A program made the position numbers and the translations under genes. From Symsagittifera roscoffensis (lineage: Eukaryota > Xenacoelomorpha > Acoela > Convolutidae): DNA of 49,208 nucleotides. The notes below the pieces were generated by a model that was not told the origin of the DNA, ran no database searches, and saw only the letters and a program-made list of their open reading frames with translations. Shown in pieces: positions 43,034 to 49,208 of the stretch (positions are counted from its first letter, which is position 1; every line of letters begins with the position of its first letter). The stretch spans positions 1 to 49,208 of the forward strand of contig NW_026971060.1 in assembly GCF_963678635.1 (NCBI RefSeq). Reading direction: 5' to 3'.

Positions 43034-44570
43034 CATTACGAGGCCAAACTGTGCACTGGATAGGAGCACAATTTTGTGTCTGTATGTTCCTGGAATCCAG
43101 AGACAAGTCTTAAGATATGTTCCAAAACGTAAGTGGATTCCACAAACAAAATTTCAGTGGATTCCGCATACATATTCCTGTAACGTAAATTTTGTCGGCA
43201 CATTTGTTTTGTTGCGGATTCCGCAATAAGGAAATATAGCTAGTTGTTCTGGATTCCGCAAAATGTAAGCGGAATCCGCAAATTTAAGTGGATTGCGCAA
43301 ACTGTAAGTGGATTCCGAATTTTATTCAATAATGAACTTGCATATGAACAATTAAACGCTGACCTGGAATTCTTATCTCTAGCAATGTGGAATTTAAAAG
43401 CAAAGGATTAACCAATGTCAGCGGAATCCACGAACAAGTCTTAAAATATTGGTTACCTAAATCGGTGTGGATGTCATCTGTTAAGTTTTTGGAAAAACAA
43501 CACCAAACATTTTCAATATTTGGAGTCATTGAGTTGAGAGTGTATGGAACACACAACATATCGACAAATTAGGTCAGTATTTGGGGTTGCGTCAATCCCA
43601 AATGCTGATTTTGGAAGAATAACGCCGATTAAATGCAGTAATTGTAGTCATTGGGTTGAGAGTGTATGGAAACACAACACACAGCATATCGCCAAATTAG
43701 GTCAGTGTTTGGGATTCCATCGATCCCAAATACTGATAGGTTTTTGGGATTGATGAAATCCCAAAAACTGGAACAATTTGGAATAAATATGGAATATATG
43801 AATTATTTGGAGTCATTAGGTTGAGAGTGATTAGAAACCCAACGTATAGCAAATCGTCGAATTAGTTCAGTATTTGGGATTCCATCGAGCCCAAATATTA
43901 GTCAGTATTTGGTATTGATGAAATCCCAAAAACTGGAATAATGTGGAATGAATATGGAGTATATCCATTATTTGGAGTCAATAGGTTGAGAGTGATTAGA
44001 AACCCAACGCATAGCAAATCGTCGAATTAGTTCAGTATTTGGGATTTAATCGATCCCAAATATTGGTCGGTAATTGGGATTCCATTAATCCCAAACACTG
44101 ATCTATTCTAGTAAGTTTCTACTCTAGTAAATTTCTATTCTAGTGAAATCAAATCATATATTTAAAAGATATAATTTTAAAGGCTACTACACAAATAAAA
44201 TAATGTGAAGGGAATCCGCAAACAAAATGCGGATTCCACTTACAATTTGCGGATTCCACTTACAATTTGCGAATTCAACTTACAGTTGCGGATTACGCAA
44301 CAGCTCAATTTGACGATACAAATGTTTTATCATTTTTTGTGGATTCCACAAACTGTTCCGGATTCCGCAAATACAATTGCAGATTCCGCAAATTCGCCTA
44401 TTTTTCGAGCGATTTTGAGCGGTACAAAATTTAGGTATTTATTTGTGGATCCAAAACAGCATAGAAGATAAAAAAAAGTAGCAATGTTGCGGATTCCGCG
44501 ACAAATCTGATTTTGGCCTGTTGCGGATTCCGCTTATAATACAGAGAATGCACAGTTTGGCCTCGTAATG
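43034..44570. mobile_element. 1.54-kb element with 22-bp perfect inverted ends
   Basis: CATTACGAGGCCAAACTGTG-CA at 43034-43055 is exactly inverted at 44549-44570. Just inside both ends are clusters of the word GCGGATTCCGCAAA and variants such as GTGGATTCCACAAA, each nearly palindromic: about 43130-43320 and about 44210-44530. The centre is a tandem array (separate entry). There is no transposase, so this looks like a non-autonomous DNA transposon with subterminal repeats. A TA may be the target duplication (…CAT TA CGAGG… and …CCTCG TA ATG), but the inverted match extends past it. Confidence 0.75.
43510..44105. repeat. Tandem array containing repeated GGGATT…AATCCC palindromes
   Basis: Units of about 90-170 bp share TTGGAGTCATTAGGTTGAG and AGCAAATCGTCGAATTAG. 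Within them, seven short palindromes of the form TTTGGGATT-n-ATCCCAAA occur near 43578, 43710, 43743, 43876, 43910, 44040 and 44073, with differing centres. Array is inside the 1.54-kb inverted-end element. Confidence 0.75.
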
Positions 44571-45480
44571 TTGAGCGCCATAGTCTTAACCTAGTTGCGA
44601 CAACCTTTAGTTTAGTCGCTTGGATTTGTATACCACCCAGAATTACCAGAATTAATGAACCCCAGGTTTGCACAAGTTGAACCAGTTGAACCAAAATTGT
44701 TACTAAGGAAAACTTTTGTAATTAATGTATTCCTTAGTAAAAATTATTCAAATGATTATTTTTTAGCAAAACAAAGTTTACAGATAGTTTCGAAATACAA
44801 AACTTGTGAAGAAAAAACTATGATTACGATGCTAAACGAGACGAGCCATTTTCGTGTTTGGCCGAATTTCGTTTGGTAACTTCGTTGAGCTAAAAGTCGC
44901 GGTTTTTGGCTATAATGAAAAAACTGTTGTAATATTGTGTAAACTTTTTGTTTAGAAACTGAACTGACACGTCTAAATTTTTTCTAATTGATTCCATTGT
45001 CTCAAAAACTAATTTTTTGCAAATTGCTACAGGCTACTTAAACTAATTTAAAGTTTTCTCGTCTGAAGGACTGGATCAAAAGCTTCGGCAAATAATTGCA
45101 CACTGATTCACTTGCTTTGATTCATAACAATTTCATGCTCTCTGAAGAAACATAAAAATTTCAAACTCATTCGTTAGAAGGTCAATTGATAAGTTATCAT
45201 TGTAGTATTCAAAAAACATTAACCATCTAAAGAAACTGGAAATTGATTAAAAAATTAAAAGGTTTTGGTAGTTTTTGATAAAAAAGAAATGAGCTGTTCT
45301 TTTTGATCTCGAGCTCAGTATCGATCCTCCTTAAATCTGCAATAGCTTTTTTCGATCTCCATGATTATAAAAAATTGCCTATTTCGAGTCCCAAAAATTT
45401 TCTGACCTCTTTTTGTAATCTCCCTGTTGGTAATTTTGATTAGGTTCACCTTAACTTCAATCTGGAGCTCAAATTGATAT
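44571..45480. other. Gene-free AT-rich stretch
   Basis: No supported frame or repeat. A short TTGAACCAGTTGAACCA duplication occurs at about 44675-44695. Confidence 0.55.
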
Positions 45481-47120
45481 TTACTTACCTTTGTAAATAT
45501 TGATAACTATTTTTTACCAAAAAAAGTTCGACCGATCGTTACACCAACTGATGTGAAAACGAGGAGAAAGGGTACTCCAATCATCTCTGACCTGCTCGAT
45601 TGATGATAAAAGAATCTAGAGGAATCGGTCTGACCTAAGCATCTCTCAGTGCAAGATTTCCGCTCAAAACATATCATAACAGTAAAAATCACTGATACCT
45701 GTTGCGCTAATTTAAAAGATGCCAGAGCGAAAACAACCTACAAATAGAGAAAAATTAGACGAAAGACTGTTTATGACATATTGACAGCGTAGAAAACCAT
45801 TTCTGAGCTCATATTTAATTCACGTAAACTGAAGACTACAACACAAAGGTGAAGATTTCGAGAAAAGACATTTGATGACGCTGAACCAAAGCAAAACCAA
45901 CTGAGTCACATGTGGGTAGCAAAGCAACAATCAAGGATCAGCTGACACAGACAAGGGGAAAGAAGAAAACTATTACATGCCACCAAAATGTTTCACTAAG
46001 CTTTTTCTTTCAGCTGGAGAATCATAGCTGCAGATTGTGACCTACAGCATCACTACTTCTGGTTTCATTTAAGAGGTTTGAGAAGTGAGTTACTGATACA
46101 GAAGAAAAAGAAGTAGATTTTAGGTATCGATCGACAAAACTAAGTCAGTTAGCTCAAAACTAACTCAATATTCGCAAGCGCGTAAATTGATGCTGATTGA
46201 AAGAAAAATCTACACAAACTCGGATTTATTAAAAATCTCGAGCATCTGTTCCAATGATGCATCGGAGTAGAATACCAGGGCCACAGCAAACAAATAATTC
46301 TGCAACTACATCTACGAGACGATGCGCTACAATCAAGCTGCGTCAGCAGCCATCAGAGCCAGTCTCTCGAAATGTCTTGCAGCCAAAAGGGTCATCTTTT
46401 GCAATTCCAAGTTTCAAGAAGTATTTGTCTTGAAAGTAGAGCAACTCCGATTCAATAAAAGAGCAGGAACGCTGAAAAATTACTGGGGAGCCTAACAAAA
46501 AAATTTCGAGGGTATCAAACAACAGATTTGTCAATAGCAGCCCCATTAATAGTAAAACAGCAGATGCGGTGATACAAACAACAGACTTCTACTTAGAATA
46601 GATGCAGTAAATGACAATCGGATTGAACCAATCAAACTGATGTTCATGAAAAAAGCCGGGCTGGTTGAGATCAAAACTGATGGATCAGTTTCCTGATACC
46701 TCAACTCATGACCTTTGCCACGTGACAAGAAAATGAATCACAATTTGCGAAATTTTTCGAACTGCTGAAAATCGTCAAAACTGCATTAACAAAGTAAACG
46801 TCAAACTGAGAGCACCAATTGCTGCGCGGCCAAAAAAAAACAATCGGATCCACCTTCGAAACAAAAACAGAACACAAATCGAACTAATCAGTATATTGAC
46901 TATCAACTGAAAATCAAAAAAGGCAAATTAAAAGAAAAGGCAGAGGTGTTAGACGAGGAAAAACCGCAGAAATTGAAAAACGTGATTTGCATGTGGCAAT
47001 GAACAGCTGAATTTTCAACCAGAAGTACCTCCAATAAATCATCAGTGGTACTAACCACATCAGTACCCAGCAATTTATCGAAACGAGAAGTTTCAATCAT
47101 TGTTTAGAATCAAAGTTTAG
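45481..47120 (+). pseudogene. Decayed coding region upstream of the GIY-YIG-like segment
   Basis: Composition is less AT-rich than the flanks. Protein-like stretches in changing plus-strand frames follow one another: KKVRPIVTPTDVKTRRKG near 45525, NDNRIEPIKLMFMKKAGLVE near 46610, ESQFAKFFELLKIVKTALT near 46735, DYQLKIKKGKLKEKAEVLDE near 46900. None has a motif I can name. Since the next segment is a retroelement endonuclease, the simplest reading is the remains of its polyprotein (reverse transcriptase region). No YxDD is found. A multi-exon host gene is the alternative. Confidence 0.3.
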
Positions 47121-47381
47121 GGCAAAGGTAGTAAATCGCAAAGCAGATTACAAAATTTAGCCAAAGTTAAAGTAGTTTTTACCACAAGAAAACTACAACA
47201 ATGTTTATCATCGCTGAAGTCAGCATTTTCTATTGATCTCAAGTCAAGAGTGGTTATTAAACTGCCTTGTAGTGGATTTTTCTTCATTATTTTCGGGAAA
47301 ACTGTTCGGAGTTTGACTACTAGAATTGAGAAACATGCAGACCTAAGGAAAAAAGCGCAGATTATAGGTGGTAAATTATAG
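47121..47381 (+). pseudogene. GIY-YIG-like endonuclease fragment of a retroelement
   Basis: An open segment of 86 codons without an initiator. After VVFTTRKLQQCLSSLKSAF comes KSRVVIKLPCSGF, then G-K-T, then VRSLTTRIEKH. This is the order of the GIY-YIG nuclease (Tyr region, Cys-containing turn, YVGxT-like strand, then R-I-x-x-H helix) as attached to the C-terminus of reverse transcriptases in Penelope-like and some other animal retroelements. Key residues look changed: a hydrophobic run replaces the second Cys and the YVGQT-like Tyr, and the frame stops before the catalytic Glu/Asn part. The copy is therefore dead. Confidence 0.5.
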
Positions 47382-48458
47382 ATAGGTCGAACAACCAAAC
47401 TAAAATGTTAATACTGGAGGCAAAACAAATCAAGAAAGGGGAAGCCGGGCTTAAAAACGCGCGATGAGTTTAGAAGCAGAGATTTGACCAGGCGCGGATC
47501 TACGAAATTCCTGAGGGGGCAGCGGATTTTCAAAAAAACTTTGAAAATTTTGTCGACCTTTTTTTTTAATTTTAGGCCGACCAAAATGTTTTTCTGAGCT
47601 CTCCCAAACCATTATAAAGACTCTAATTTGACCGAACTTTCTGCGTTTTCAGGCAATTTTTTGGAAAATTTTTACCAAAAATTGCGTTTTTTCGGCGCGC
47701 GCTCGCCCCTCAAAAATAGTACAGAAAAGGGCCTTTAGAAAAACTCTAAGGTCATTCAGCCAAAAATGGATATCTCAAAACAGTAAGGGGGGTTTTACCA
47801 CCCCACCTCCCCAAATTAGCTACAGAATATTTCTAACAGTTGTAGTAATAGTAATAAAATGTTTTATTAAAGTTTTTTTTTAATCAAAAGTTTGTGAAGT
47901 TTTTTTATGTTACAAACACAAATTTACTTCAATCGGAACTCGGAACTTCGTAAATTTCTCAGTCATAATTCATATTGCTAGAGGGGTTAGAAGAGCGAAG
48001 TTTAATATTGAAAAAATAGAGCTCAAAAGTTGGGTTGGGAAAAGAGAAGAGACGATGAATACATATCATAAACATAAAATTAATAATAAATAAATAATCA
48101 ATAATGAATTATTAAATTAAATATTAGTCAACATCAGTTTTGTGATTTCAAAAAATCTAAGGTTTCTTCTGGACAGCCAGTCTCTTACAAAGCACTACAC
48201 TATAGAGAAGAATATCACGAGATCATTCGAGATAGCACCTAGATCCTCATCAACTAGGTGGTATTAGTGAATACAAATTAAGCATTAAGTAACGTATTCA
48301 TTTTTTGTTTGTAATTTTTTCAACTGAACCAATTTCTAGAAAATTCTTGCAGTTTGCAATGTAGAACTAACTGAAATGAGTGAGCCTTGTACATATTTTT
48401 CTTGTGCAAAAGGTTTATGGTATTGCAAAATAGCTTTGTTCCCTCAGTTTTGCTTCAG
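47382..48458. other. Gene-free stretch with a possible DNA-transposon end
   Basis: At about 47490, CAGGCGCGGATCTACGAAAT followed by a G run is of the 'GCGGATC…GGGGG' type often seen at the ends of hAT-like elements, but no matching inverted end is found in the window. The sequence to about 47820 is mixed, with CCCCACC runs. From 47820 to 48458 it is AT-rich and featureless. Confidence 0.4.
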
Positions 48459-49208
48459 TTTTTGCCTAACGCGTTTCTCTGTACAATTTTGCGTCTCTGT
48501 TTCAATTGCTCAAAACAGCTTCGACGCAATCAGCCAATTCTCGCTTTCCATCAGCTAACGACAAACGATTTTTATCTACATTTTGAATCTCTGTTTCAAT
48601 TGCTCAAAATATCTTCGACGCAATGGGCAAAATGTCGCTTTCCATCAGTTGTCGCGTAACGGGTTTTTCTGTACACTTTCGCGTCTCTGTTTCAATAGCT
48701 CAAAATAGATTCAACGCAATCGGCAAAATGTCGCATTATATCAGATGTCGCCTAACGGGTTTTTATGTAAAATTTTGTGTCTGTTTCTTTTTTTGCCAAA
48801 ATAGCTTCGACGCAATCGGCAAAAAGTCGCTTTCCATCAGTTGTCGCGTAACGGGTTTTTCTGTACAATTTTGCGTTTGTGTTTCAATAGCTCAAAATAG
48901 CTTCAACGCAATCGGCAAAATGTCGCCTTCCATCATCCATCAGTTGTCGCCTAACCGGTTTTTCTGTACACGTTTGTGTCTCTGATTCAATAGTTCAAAA
49001 GAGCTTCGACAGAATCGGCGAAATTTCGCCTTCTATCAGTTGTCGCCTAACGGGTTTTTCTGAACAATTTTGTGTCAGTTCTCAATTGCTCAAATTAGCT
49101 TTGGCGCAATCGGCGAAAAGTCGCTTTCCATCAGTTGTCGCGTAACGGGTTTTTCTGTACAATTTTGCGTTTGTGTTTCAATAGCTCAAAATAGCTTCAA
49201 CGCAATCG
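48459..49208. repeat. 96-bp satellite array, inverted relative to 18.1-24.6 kb
   Basis: About eight monomers read as the reverse complement of the 18-24.6-kb satellite (TTTTCTGTACAATTTTGCGT, TCTGTTTCAATTGCTCAAAA, TAGCTTCGACGCAATCGGC). The array continues past the window end. Monomers are roughly as diverged from one another as those in the left array. Confidence 0.93.

Noticed and set aside
45481-47120. Gene with ultra-short introns of about 17-28 nt (for example GTAAACGTCAAACTGAGAG near 46794)
   Set aside because: Some GT…AG gaps do join protein-like stretches, but such short pairs are frequent by chance, other joints do not work, and the LRRC56-like gene has no introns. Retroelement decay is simpler.
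1-49208. tRNA or rRNA genes
   Set aside because: No cloverleaf with conserved T-arm GGTTCGA-type and A-box words, and no rRNA core sequence, was noticed by eye. A covariance-model scan would be decisive.

Overview
The window reads as AT-rich, gene-poor, repeat-dense nuclear DNA from an invertebrate animal. There is no bacterial gene packing, the retroelement remnants are of animal type, satellite arrays are long, and the one clear host gene is a LRRC56-type ciliary protein, so the species has or recently had motile cilia. I cannot name the phylum.

Layout. 1-1320 holds diverged tandem copies of a unit of about 0.54 kb. About 1321-4640 is a GC-rich array of short monomers organised in a 961-bp higher-order unit. 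A small fold-back repeat follows at 4629-4882. A retrotransposon ORF1-like gene with a zinc knuckle lies at 5483-6442. From about 8.1 to 14.0 kb, on the minus strand, runs a strikingly GC-richer coding block: the remains of one very long reading frame of about 1.9 thousand codons, whose first 968 codons are intact. It begins with what looks like the C-terminal part of an SGNH-hydrolase-like domain and matches no named family I recognise. Directly upstream on the same strand (about 14.04-17.99 kb) is an AT-rich, frameshifted envelope-glycoprotein-like region. From about 18.1 to 24.64 kb there is a 96-bp satellite, which reappears in inverted orientation from about 48.46 kb to the window end.

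Between the two satellite arrays lie the intronless LRRC56-like gene (26373-28262, minus), a duplicated and decayed Ty3/gypsy-type retrotransposon (gag, zinc knuckle, reverse transcriptase and integrase fragments, about 28.8-35.7 kb), a small secreted cysteine-rich peptide gene (36892-37173, plus) with a TATA box, and a zone of non-autonomous DNA elements (37.3-44.6 kb). That zone includes MITEs of a family that makes 8-bp target duplications (other copies sit at 28.9 and 29.2 kb), a fold-back of about 910 bp, and a 1.54-kb element with 22-bp inverted ends. A decayed retroelement ending in a GIY-YIG-like endonuclease lies at 45.5-47.4 kb.

The two plausible host genes (LRRC56-like and the secreted peptide) share no evident pathway. 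Nearly everything else is mobile or satellite DNA, and much of the interest is in how these elements are nested and in the unexplained GC-rich long gene.
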